A stretch of DNA of 7,552 bases from contig JAITNZ010000106.1 in the NCBI GenBank assembly GCA_031290205.1, positions 1 to 7,552 on the forward strand, written 5' to 3'. Of the stretch, positions 1 through 5,950 are shown one piece after another. Under the pieces are notes generated by a model. The model had not been told where the DNA came from and searched no databases. It was given only the letters and a program-made list of their open reading frames with translations. Position numbers and translations under genes: made by a program. How positions within the stretch are numbered: position 1 is the first letter of the stretch; every line of letters starts with the position of its first letter. This DNA is from Spirochaetaceae bacterium. Lineage in GTDB: Bacteria; Spirochaetota; Spirochaetia; Treponematales; Breznakiellaceae.

Positions 1-171
1 GAGAAGACCGGTATAAAACAGTTTGACGCATTACATATTGCATGCGCTATTACGGCGCAGTGTGATTATCTTATTACGGTGGATAAACGTATGGCAAAAT
101 ATCAAGATGATAGAATTGTTATATGTAACCCCGTGGATTTTATCAACCAGGAGGCTGAAAATGACGAATAA
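1..171 (+). CDS. PIN-domain protein, C-terminal part (5' end outside window)
   Basis: Frame 1 is open from the first base to TAA at 169-171 and encodes 56 residues. These resemble the end of a PIN domain: a GIKQFDALHIA segment, a hydrophobic stretch, LITVDKRM, then a short strand and helix ending at NPVDFI. PIN proteins are metal-dependent ribonucleases, and many are VapC-type toxins. The Asp in QFDALHIA (residue 9 of the fragment) and the Asp in TVDKR (residue 28) fit the conserved C-terminal acidic positions of the active site. The N-terminal acidic residues lie outside the window. The gene overlaps the next one by 11 bp, so the two are probably co-transcribed and translationally coupled. 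Whether it is a toxin or a housekeeping PIN nuclease cannot be decided from this part alone. Confidence 0.8.
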   Translation, partial: EKTGIKQFDALHIACAITAQCDYLITVDKRMAKYQDDRIVICNPVDFINQEAENDE

Positions 172-364
172 CACCGTGTTGCTTGATAGGGGCATAAAGT
201 GTTTAAATGAAGAGCTTGGAATGCTTGATGCGGAACAATTTATTTATGTGCTTAAAAGCCAACCCTTTGATTATACGGAGTGGCGGAAAACGAATTTGTG
301 TCCCGGTATGACTTTGGACGAAATCAGCAATGCCGCCAATGCGTATTGCAGAGAAAATCCATAA
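161..364 (+). CDS. Small hypothetical protein coupled to the PIN gene
   Basis: This encodes 67 residues, from ATG at 161 to TAA at 362-364. The start is chosen because AGGAGG at 149-154 sits six bases upstream. The reading frame is open further upstream, but there it overlaps the PIN gene. The protein looks soluble, with no signal peptide or membrane segment. Its most distinctive parts are an LGMLDAEQFI segment, a DYTEWRK segment and a C-terminal helix with TLDEISNAANAY. I recall similar short proteins near PIN genes in other bacteria, but I cannot name a family. The 11-bp overlap with the PIN gene suggests an antitoxin or partner role. If so, the order toxin then antitoxin is the reverse of the usual VapBC arrangement. 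No DNA-binding motif typical of VapB (AbrB, ribbon-helix-helix) is evident. Confidence 0.7.
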   Translation: MTNNTVLLDRGIKCLNEELGMLDAEQFIYVLKSQPFDYTEWRKTNLCPGMTLDEISNAANAYCRENP

Positions 365-394
365 ATAAAAAATCCCCGCCGCAGAGCGGCGGGG
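361..394 (-). terminator. Rho-independent terminator for the leftward envelope operon
   Basis: The perfect 9-bp stem CCCCGCCGC (374-382) and GCGGCGGGG (386-394) encloses a 3-base loop. Read leftward, the stem is followed by a T-rich run (complement of 361-373). This is the intrinsic terminator pattern for the minus strand, about 130 bp after the OmpA-like gene stops. On the plus strand there is no T tract after the stem, so it should end the PIN operon only weakly, if at all. A near copy lies at 5919-5950. Confidence 0.75.
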
Positions 395-426
395 TATGGA
401 AGATTTCTCCTTGAAGTCTTTGCTCA

Positions 427-449
427 TGCGGGGGAACATATCCCCCGCA
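427..449. repeat. Inverted repeat (hairpin) in the 365-521 intergenic region
   Basis: TGCGGGGG (427-434) and CCCCCGCA (442-449) are perfect inverted repeats around a 7-base spacer. There is no T tract on either side, so it is not a standard terminator. It lies in the transcribed 3' region of the leftward envelope operon and may stabilise the mRNA end. Confidence 0.6.
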
Positions 450-462
450 CCCCCAGTTTTAA

Positions 463-478
463 CCGCCCCAAAAGGCGG
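463..478. repeat. Short inverted repeat (hairpin)
   Basis: CCGCC (463-467) and GGCGG (474-478) flank the loop CCAAAA. It is one of three G+C-rich hairpins between 365 and 521. No T tract follows directly on either strand. The function is unknown. Confidence 0.45.
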
Positions 479-521
479 CGCCCCCCTCCGCCTTCCTTTT
501 TCCCCCTTCGTCGAAAAGCCC

Positions 522-2453
522 TCATCTTTCTAGCACGAACTCGACGCGGCGGTTTTTCCACCAGTTGGCGCGGTCGCCGCGGTTTTTCATGACGGGGTCC
601 TTACCGCCCAAGCCGTCTGCGCTTAGACGCGCCGCGTTGGTGCCGTGCCGGACGAGCCATTCTTGGACAAACTGCGCCCGCCTGCGGGAAAGCGGGATGA
701 GTTCCTGCTCTTCTTTTGCCGTACCGGTTTCGCTGTTTGCGTGCCCTTCGATTCTTACTTTATAATCGGGGAATTTTTGCAGAATTTCGGCTACACGGCT
801 AAGGACGCGCTCGTTGTTGTCGATCGTCGTCTGGTCGAGCCCGCGCTTTTTATCGACGGTCTTATCAACAAAGTCGGCATTGTTTGCGCGGAAGATGATC
901 GCCGGAACCCGCATGCGGAGTTTGTCGCCATCCCTGATTATCAGCACATCAACTTGTATCGAACCGGCAGCTTCGGAGCGTTGCCCTTGCGAGTCGGTAA
1001 CGGTAAAGATATAAGGGTAATTCGTCGCCGATTCGACGAGGACGCTGTCGTCGCCCCGTCCGTTCCAGATGAGTTTTTGCGGAACATCGGCGCCGCCGCT
1101 GCGTGTCCAGAAGGGCACTTCATGGTCGTAGATAACGAAAGACCACGATTCGAAGGGGAGTTGGGATTGGGCAGCGAGGTTGATATCCAGCTCGTCCCCA
1201 ATTTTATCGCCGTCCGGGCTGAAAAGGGGGGGCGCCGTTTTGACATCGAGCTTCGGGGCAAGCCCTGTGCTGATAAATGGGGGCGTTTCCGCCTGCACCG
1301 CCGCGCCGCTTGCCAGTTTGATTTCGAGGATTCCCTTGAAAGCGCCTTCGGCAATGCTGTTCGTGGTGGTCTTGCCGTCCCATTCGATGGTCGCCCTCGG
1401 CGCGGCGCCGCTCCCCTTCCATTCCTTAACTGCCGGAGCGCCGGTTTCTCGGTCGGGAACTATGCTGAAGCTCCAACTGCCGCTTTCCTTGTTCCCCCCC
1501 TCAGCGTTGGGACTAAGGTTGGTAACTAAATGGAACACTTCGCTTTTTGTCCGCCCGTGGGGGGCGAGTTCCGGCGCCGAACGCCCCGCTTCTGCCTGTG
1601 GGACGATAGTTTCGAAGCGGATACCGGTAACGCCTGCGGGGGGCGATTGGTTTTCGGCACGGTCTACGGCGGATATTGCGTAACTATAATCGCCTGCGGG
1701 GACGATCATCCCCTTATCGTCTTTCCCGTCCCAGACAAGATTCGCCGGAGCGCTATCCGCCCATTCAAAATGACGGACTGCCTTCCCCGCGCTGTCGCTT
1801 ATCACGCCAATCCATTGGTCTTCACGGGAACCGCTTTGCCGAATGGCAAGCGTTTTTTTCGTGCCTGTTCCGAAAAACTTATCCTGCTCGGCTGGCTGCT
1901 GGATGGTGATTTCGGGCGGCTTAGTATCGAGCACCACGCGGTAACGCATCGTCTCGGAATAGTTGTCGTTATCATCGCGCGCCAAAAAGTAAAAATAATA
2001 ATTCCCGTCCGGCGCGAGTTTCCCTTCGTTTGTCATGCCGTCCCAGCGGATGCTTGGAGGGACGCGAACACTCTGTTTTGGCTTAAAAATGCTAAAAAAT
2101 ATTTCTTTATAGTTGCTTACCTTTTCGTCAATTTTTTTTGTTTCCTCACCCTTCGAATAGACGACGACACCGGCGGCATCAGTCACGATAAACTGCCATT
2201 CTTTAATAAAACGGGAATCTTTTATCGCGAAGGGGATGGACAGCAGATCCTTTTTACCATCGCCGTTGGGTGAAAAATAATAGACCTCACTTTGTTGCTC
2301 CTCTGCGTTGCCGCTAAGCAGAGCTGCAAAAAGAAATAAGGCGCAAAAAAATTTTTTACCCCCGCCTGCAATTTTTTTCATTCCGCCACAGGCATTGACT
2401 AGGGCACTTACATACTTGGCTTTGGTAAGATTGGTAAGAAAAGAGTGATTCAT
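522..2453 (-). CDS. Secreted OmpA-family protein with FlgD-like Ig modules
   Basis: This encodes 643 residues from ATG at 2453. The start is chosen because AAGGAGG at 2461-2467 sits seven bases upstream. The signal peptide has an unusually long N-terminal region, with the hydrophobic core FFCALFLFAALLSG at about 35-48 and likely cleavage after Ala50. An internal ATG at 2381 would give an ordinary-length signal peptide but has a poor ribosome site. Next come about four FlgD/gliding-type Ig-like modules (about 57-175, 182-285, 308-382, 408-503), marked by SPNGDG, SPNAEG or SPDGD and by repeated W(D/N)G...(Y/F) turns. The C-terminal OmpA/MotB domain (about 506-643) has IEGHAN, LSRRRA and NRRVEF. 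These proteins usually sit in the periplasm or outer membrane, and the OmpA domain binds peptidoglycan. The usual Asp after GHT/GHA is Asn573 here, while the partner Arg592 is present. It is the second gene of an operon. Confidence 0.85.
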   Translation of the reverse strand: MNHSFLTNLTKAKYVSALVNACGGMKKIAGGGKKFFCALFLFAALLSGNAEEQQSEVYYFSPNGDGKKDLLSIPFAIKDSRFIKEWQFIVTDAAGVVVYSKGEETKKIDEKVSNYKEIFFSIFKPKQSVRVPPSIRWDGMTNEGKLAPDGNYYFYFLARDDNDNYSETMRYRVVLDTKPPEITIQQPAEQDKFFGTGTKKTLAIRQSGSREDQWIGVISDSAGKAVRHFEWADSAPANLVWDGKDDKGMIVPAGDYSYAISAVDRAENQSPPAGVTGIRFETIVPQAEAGRSAPELAPHGRTKSEVFHLVTNLSPNAEGGNKESGSWSFSIVPDRETGAPAVKEWKGSGAAPRATIEWDGKTTTNSIAEGAFKGILEIKLASGAAVQAETPPFISTGLAPKLDVKTAPPLFSPDGDKIGDELDINLAAQSQLPFESWSFVIYDHEVPFWTRSGGADVPQKLIWNGRGDDSVLVESATNYPYIFTVTDSQGQRSEAAGSIQVDVLIIRDGDKLRMRVPAIIFRANNADFVDKTVDKKRGLDQTTIDNNERVLSRVAEILQKFPDYKVRIEGHANSETGTAKEEQELIPLSRRRAQFVQEWLVRHGTNAARLSADGLGGKDPVMKNRGDRANWWKNRRVEFVLER

Positions 2454-2460
2454 CAATGTG

Positions 2461-2467
2461 CCTCCTT
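2461..2467 (-). promoter_or_regulatory. Strong ribosome binding site overlapping the upstream stop codon
   Basis: Read leftward, AAGGAGG overlaps the TAA stop (2466-2468) of the barrel gene and lies seven bases before ATG at 2453. It fixes the start of the OmpA-like gene. It also implies translational coupling of the two envelope genes. A TTG at 2456 is only four bases away and is less likely. Confidence 0.75.
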
Positions 2468-3530
2468 ATTTGTATTGAATCTCGTCGATTTCGATGGCGG
2501 GCGGCATACCGTCCCGTGCGCCGAAATTAACTGTGGCGCCGATTGCTATATGCTCGATGTTTTTATGGAGGTGTTGCCACAGACCATCAAGCTTAACATC
2601 CGTCTGTTCGACGCCGTCCTTCCCCAGTGCTTTAACGCCTGAAGTATCAACTTGGAATTTGACGCCGCAAGAAAGATAGAGCCAGTGCATGCCGTAGTCG
2701 TTGCTACTTTCGCGCGCGTTAAAGTCCCAGCCTGTAGAGAGGTAAAACATATCCGCAATTTCAGCCTGAAGTCCGGTATTCAGCACAAAATTTGAAAATG
2801 CAGGGAACGAGGCATCGACCGATAGCCCCAATTTGAACTTTTCAAAACTTAGCACATCCGCCGCGACTCCCGCTTTCGGTTGAAATATACCGGGGAAACC
2901 GGCGCCATAGCTTAGTTCGACGCCGCCCGCCTCGAAATGGTTGAATGATTTTCCTAGATTCTGAAACGCGACGCCGAAGCGAATATTCTTAAAAACAGGC
3001 AGGTCGGTTACTTCTTTAATGCGATACCAAACGCCGGCATCCGCCGCGGCATAGAAATCTTTTGCCGCGCCATTAAACATACCGCCTACGGAAAGCCCCA
3101 CCCCGATATAGAGATTTTCGGTCACATCGCGGGCAAAACCAACGTGTCCTGCGACACTATTGCCGATGGGCAGCGAGTCGAAATCGAAAAACTCAGCCCG
3201 CAGAGCGCCTGTCCAGACCCCCCAACGGGTTGGGTAGCTCGCACCGAGGTGGAGGGCGGCGCCCGCCTTTGCGTTTGCCGTATCGGTAAGAACCGAAACG
3301 CCGAAATCGGCGACCGGCGACTGAAATCCGGCAGTCAGCGCCGGATTAATATTGATGGAGTAGGGTCCCGCCGAAAACAGCGGACCGCCTGCCGCGGAAT
3401 TCGCGCTGGTGGTATAAGCGGGATGCCCATAGAGAAACAGGCTCTCGCCCCCCGGCGGCGGCAAATCATCGGCTAAAATCCCCGAAGCGGCTAAACCGAA
3501 TAAACCAAACAAAAAAAAGATTTTTTTCAA
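2466..3530 (-). CDS. Predicted outer-membrane beta-barrel protein
   Basis: This encodes 354 residues from a TTG codon at 3530. TTG is the only reasonable start: the in-frame stop TAA at 3551-3549 excludes longer forms, and AGAGG at 3540-3544 precedes it by nine bases. A clear signal peptide, MKKIFFLFGLFGLAASGILA, is followed by DD. The mature part has no hydrophobic helices. It shows alternating strand patterns rich in Gly and aromatic residues, such as YIGVGLSVGG, IRFGVAFQNLG and FKLGLSVDASF, typical of a transmembrane barrel. SININPALTA near residue 58 recalls the NPA segment of FadL/PorV-like barrels. I suspect kinship with the treponemal UPF0164/FadL-like proteins but cannot confirm it. 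It is first in an operon with the OmpA-like gene, which starts 12 bp after its stop, so the two products probably work together in the outer envelope. Confidence 0.75.
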   Translation of the reverse strand: MKKIFFLFGLFGLAASGILADDLPPPGGESLFLYGHPAYTTSANSAAGGPLFSAGPYSININPALTAGFQSPVADFGVSVLTDTANAKAGAALHLGASYPTRWGVWTGALRAEFFDFDSLPIGNSVAGHVGFARDVTENLYIGVGLSVGGMFNGAAKDFYAAADAGVWYRIKEVTDLPVFKNIRFGVAFQNLGKSFNHFEAGGVELSYGAGFPGIFQPKAGVAADVLSFEKFKLGLSVDASFPAFSNFVLNTGLQAEIADMFYLSTGWDFNARESSNDYGMHWLYLSCGVKFQVDTSGVKALGKDGVEQTDVKLDGLWQHLHKNIEHIAIGATVNFGARDGMPPAIEIDEIQYK

Positions 3531-3550
3531 AAGCGTTATCCTCTGAGTTT

Positions 3551-3579
3551 AGTATACAGAGTACATCAGACTTCAGCAA
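3551..3579 (-). promoter_or_regulatory. Candidate sigma70-type promoter of the envelope operon
   Basis: Read leftward, TTGCTG (3574-3579) and TATACT (3551-3556) are separated by exactly 17 bases. The -10 box matches the consensus at five of six positions and the -35 box at three. Transcription would start near 3544, at or beside the ribosome binding site, giving a very short leader; this weakens the call. Confidence 0.35.
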
Positions 3580-3664
3580 GCCCCGTTTCCGAATCCGAAC
3601 GATACCAAGTGTCGCCCACCGTGGCGCCGAGTTCTTCAAGGCTACGACGCTCATTGCTCACTTT

Positions 3665-3689
3665 TACCGCATACGCAGAGACGCAAAGG
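3665..3689. repeat. Degenerate 8-mer tandem motif in intergenic DNA
   Basis: ACGCAGAG (3673-3680) is followed directly by ACGCAAAG (3681-3688) and preceded by the related CCGCATA. On the minus strand it reads as successive TTTGCGT/TCTGCGT/TGCGGT steps. From memory, similar short periodic strings are scattered between genes in many environmental genomes. The function is unknown. The 256-bp spacer 3531-3786 otherwise holds only the candidate promoter and the hairpin at 3747-3780. Confidence 0.45.
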
Positions 3690-3746
3690 AAAGTCGGATT
3701 CTAATTTTTAGACCATTCGATGGGGGAAAAGCTGGATGCCGATATT

Positions 3747-3780
3747 GAGGCGCCCTTTCGCAATGCAAACGGGGCGCCTC
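3747..3780 (-). terminator. Hairpin after the TPR lipoprotein gene, possible terminator
   Basis: GAGGCGCCC (3747-3755) and GGGCGCCTC (3772-3780) form a perfect 9-bp stem with a 16-base loop, seven bases past the TGA of the leftward TPR gene. The position fits a terminator. The sequence after the stem in the leftward direction (AATATCGGC) is not T-rich, so it is not a classic intrinsic terminator. It may stabilise the 3' end instead. Confidence 0.5.
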
Positions 3781-3786
3781 GGTCTA

Positions 3787-4416
3787 TCAGTATGTTCCTG
3801 CGGTATAAGAAGCGAGATACTGCGCGACATCAAGATAGTGCGGGTCGTTTTCGTTGACCGTTTCAAACAATTTGTGCGCGTTTTTCTTGTCGCCTACTTC
3901 GTAATAACATACGCCAAGATAATACTGGACATCTTTATTGGCAGGATAGACGGCAATGACCTTTTGAAGGTCGGCGAGCGCCGCGCCGCTTTCGTTGCGT
4001 TGTAAAGAAACGATACCTCGGTTATAATACGCATCGGTCAAAGCAGGATCTGCCCGTATCGCGTTATTAAAATCGGCGAAGGATTCATCCAGCTTGTTTA
4101 GCTTGTTATACACGACGCCGCGCTCGTTGTACGAAGCTGCGTCCGCAGGGTTGGCGGCAATGGCTGCCGTATACTCCGCAATCAAACGGGTATACTCATC
4201 CTTCTGGGCTTGAGTTACGTTTTCGTTACCGACGCCTTTTTTTAGATAGACAGTAAAGCCGCCTATATACACATGACTGCGGGAATTCGGCGGATACGAA
4301 GAATAATAGTATGGATTCACCTGCGTTGCCGGACGAAACGAGCCGCAAGCAAAAAACATACAGAAAAGCGGTAGCGCAAGCGCAAGAACCAAAAACATAA
4401 TTTTACTTGTTTTCAT
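3787..4416 (-). CDS. TPR-repeat lipoprotein
   Basis: This encodes 209 residues from ATG at 4416, chosen because AGGAG (4424-4428) lies seven bases upstream. A longer form starting at 4452 would put a charged stretch before the signal peptide. Residues 1-23 are a lipoprotein signal sequence (basic MKTSK, then a hydrophobic core) ending FFA, with Cys24 as the likely lipidated residue. Phe at -3 fits the relaxed lipobox of spirochaetes. A Tyr/Pro/Ser-rich linker follows (about 30-55). Then come three tetratricopeptide repeats at about 93-126, 127-160 and 161-193, with the expected pattern (YNERGVVY, YYNRGIVSL, YYLGVCYY), preceded by a helix that may be part of another repeat. TPRs mediate protein-protein contacts, so this is probably an envelope-anchored scaffold. 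The partner is not shown by the context. It stands alone on its strand, with its own likely promoter and a hairpin after the stop. Confidence 0.85.
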   Translation of the reverse strand: MKTSKIMFLVLALALPLFCMFFACGSFRPATQVNPYYYSSYPPNSRSHVYIGGFTVYLKKGVGNENVTQAQKDEYTRLIAEYTAAIAANPADAASYNERGVVYNKLNKLDESFADFNNAIRADPALTDAYYNRGIVSLQRNESGAALADLQKVIAVYPANKDVQYYLGVCYYEVGDKKNAHKLFETVNENDPHYLDVAQYLASYTAGTY

Positions 4417-4439
4417 ATATTTACTCCTATGATGTCTGT

Positions 4440-4469
4440 ATATTACCCGCAAAGCCTGAATTATTACAA
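4440..4469 (-). promoter_or_regulatory. Candidate promoter of the TPR lipoprotein gene
   Basis: Read leftward, TTGTAA (4464-4469) and TAATAT (4440-4445) have an 18-base spacer. Each matches the sigma70 consensus at four of six positions. The start would fall near 4433, about 17 bases before the ATG, with the ribosome site between. The spacing is plausible but the match is moderate. Confidence 0.35.
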
Positions 4470-4475
4470 GTTAGA

Positions 4476-4481
4476 TATAAT
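4476..4481 (+). promoter_or_regulatory. Candidate -10 box for the hisA-hisIE gene
   Basis: A perfect TATAAT lies 107 bases before the start codon. No good -35 box is seen at 16-18 bases upstream (around 4452-4459). It faces away from the TPR gene promoter, so the two promoters are back to back. Transcription from here would give a leader of about 100 bases that includes the structured element at 4491-4560. Confidence 0.4.
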
Positions 4482-4490
4482 ACGGTGTAG

Positions 4491-4560
4491 GCATGAAACC
4501 GCCTGAGGCGGCTTAAAAAAGCCGCAGAGCTTAAGGGTATACCCTTTTGCCTCATCATGC
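4491..4560 (+). promoter_or_regulatory. Structured leader with competing hairpins before hisA-hisIE
   Basis: The continuous arm GCCTCATCATGC (4549-4560) can pair with GCATGA (4491-4496) plus TGAGGC (4504-4509), leaving a 7-base bulge on the left. Inside are GCGGCTT (4508-4514) with AAGCCGC (4519-4525) over an A4 loop, and the palindrome AAGGGTATACCCTT (4533-4546). A further hairpin, CCGCC (4499-4503) with GGCGG (4507-4511), shares bases with both the outer stem and the A4-loop hairpin, so these folds exclude one another. There is no U tract after any stem and no run of His codons, so classical attenuation is not supported. No known riboswitch class was recognised. Confidence 0.4.
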
Positions 4561-4587
4561 TATGGTTAGCTCAATCGGGAATAAACA

Positions 4588-5898
4588 ATGATTATTGCTT
4601 CAATAGATATACAGGACGGCAGAGTCGTGCAGCTGCGGCAGGGCGCGGAACTCGTGCTACAGCGGGATAATGCTGAAGAGCTTGCGCGGGAATTTGACCG
4701 TTATGGCGAAGTTGCCGTCATCGACCTCGACGCTGCGATGGGCAGCGGCTCGAACAGCGCGATGATAAAACCCCTCCTCCGCCTCGCCCAGTGCCGAGTC
4801 GGCGGCGGCATCAGGAGCGCGGAGCAGGCTGCGGAACTCGTCAGCTTGGGGGCGGAAAAGGTCATCGTTGGGTCGGCGGCGCTCAGGCTGACGAGTGGGT
4901 TTGGCGTGAATACCGCCTTTCTCGATGAAATAGCGGGAAAAATCGGGCGCGAACGGCTGATTGTCGCCGTCGATTCGCGCGAGGACATCATCGTTGCCGA
5001 CGGCTGGAAGACGTTTACCGGGCTTCCCCTCATCGAAACGGCAAAACAGCTCGAACAATTCGCAGGCGAACTCCTCTGGACCTGCGTCGAACGCGAGGGC
5101 ACGATGGGTGGCATCAACTTTGAGCGCGTCCGTGCCCTGCGGAGCGCCGTTTCCTGCCGCCTGAGCGTCGCCGGAGGCGTTTCCTCACTCGATGAAATCG
5201 AAAAACTCGCCCAAGCCGGCTGCGACGTTCAGCTTGGCATGGCGCTCTACACCGGCGCGATACAGCTTGCCGACGCCTTCCTCCTCAGCCTCAACTGGGC
5301 GAAGGGCACGGGAGGCGGGGAAGGGGGAAAAATGCTGCCGCTTATCGCCCAGTCGCCTGACGGGCAGGTGCTGATGACCGGCTTTACCGACCGCGAGGCG
5401 CTTGCCGAAACCTTCCGCCGTAATAAGCTCTGCTTTCACAGCCGGACGCGGAACAAACTTTGGATGAAGGGCGAAACTTCGGGGCACACGCTGAAGCTGC
5501 TCCGCCTCCGCGCCGACTGCGACCGCGACGCGCTGCTCGCCACCGTAGAACCGACAGGCGGCGTCTGCCATACCGGCAGCTTTTCCTGCTTTGAAACAGG
5601 GCAGCGCTCCACCCTTACCCGCCTCCAAGCGCTAATCGAAGAGCGCCTACGAAGCGCCCCCGCAGGCTCATACACCGCCTCACTTTCAACAGACAAAGTC
5701 AAACGCAAAGTGATGGAAGAAGCCTACGAACTCTGCACCGCCCGTTCGCGCGCCGAGAGCGTCTGGGAAGCCGCCGACCTCTTCTTCCACGCGATGCTGC
5801 TCTTATCGAAAGAAGGCATCAAACTAGAAGAAGTCCTAGCCGAACTCGACCGCCGCCACAAAGAGGACCACGCTAAGAAAAAACGCTTTAGTGCGTGA
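4588..5898 (+). CDS. hisA-hisIE: Trifunctional histidine biosynthesis protein HisA-HisI-HisE
   Basis: This encodes 436 residues from ATG at 4588; GGGA at 4577-4580 is a modest ribosome site. Residues 1-238 are HisA (ProFAR isomerase, TIM barrel), with Asp7, Asp129 and Thr165 plus the phosphate-binding VGGGIRS (71-77) and AGGVSS (195-200). A Gly-rich linker (about 239-248) follows. Residues 249-338 are HisI (phosphoribosyl-AMP cyclohydrolase), with WMKGETSGH, DCDRD and CHTGSFSCF; Cys311, Cys327 and Cys334 fit the zinc ligands. Residues 340-436 are HisE (phosphoribosyl-ATP pyrophosphatase), with SYTASL, MEEAYE and EAADLFFH. HisIE fusions are common, but a HisA domain on the same chain is unusual. 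The protein would carry out pathway steps 2 to 4 in the cytoplasm. In HisA the usual TDxxRDG motif reads TCVEREG. The gene is a single-gene unit with no his neighbours here. Confidence 0.9.
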   Translation: MIIASIDIQDGRVVQLRQGAELVLQRDNAEELAREFDRYGEVAVIDLDAAMGSGSNSAMIKPLLRLAQCRVGGGIRSAEQAAELVSLGAEKVIVGSAALRLTSGFGVNTAFLDEIAGKIGRERLIVAVDSREDIIVADGWKTFTGLPLIETAKQLEQFAGELLWTCVEREGTMGGINFERVRALRSAVSCRLSVAGGVSSLDEIEKLAQAGCDVQLGMALYTGAIQLADAFLLSLNWAKGTGGGEGGKMLPLIAQSPDGQVLMTGFTDREALAETFRRNKLCFHSRTRNKLWMKGETSGHTLKLLRLRADCDRDALLATVEPTGGVCHTGSFSCFETGQRSTLTRLQALIEERLRSAPAGSYTASLSTDKVKRKVMEEAYELCTARSRAESVWEAADLFFHAMLLLSKEGIKLEEVLAELDRRHKEDHAKKKRFSA

Positions 5899-5918
5899 GG
5901 AGTGGGGGGAAGAGCATA

Positions 5919-5950
5919 GAAAAAAATCCCCGCCGCAAGGGGCGGGGTAT
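5919..5950 (-). terminator. Leftward terminator-type hairpin, near copy of the one at 361-394
   Basis: CCCCGCC (5928-5934) and GGCGGGG (5941-5947) form a 7-bp stem. Leftward it is followed by a T-rich run (complement of 5919-5927). It shares with the hairpin at 374-394 the A-rich flank, the left arm plus loop start TCCCCGCCGCA, and the right end GGCGGGGTAT. It could terminate leftward transcripts from rimO that pass the terminator at 6013-6038. Confidence 0.55.

Noticed and set aside
645..2273. Two long plus-strand open frames (645-1529 and 1530-2273) opposite the OmpA-like gene
   Set aside because: They lie wholly antisense to a gene with clear domains and a good ribosome site. Their translations are Arg/Phe-rich with no recognisable domain, as expected from the complement of G+C-rich codons.
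4567..4578. TAGCTCAATCGG resembles the D-arm of a tRNA
   Set aside because: No acceptor, anticodon or T-arm partner follows; the hisA start codon comes ten bases later. It is a chance match or at most a tiny remnant.
4482..4587. T-box or His-codon attenuator in the his leader
   Set aside because: There is no T-box antiterminator core, no hairpin with a U tract on the plus strand, and no His codons in the two short upstream frames.
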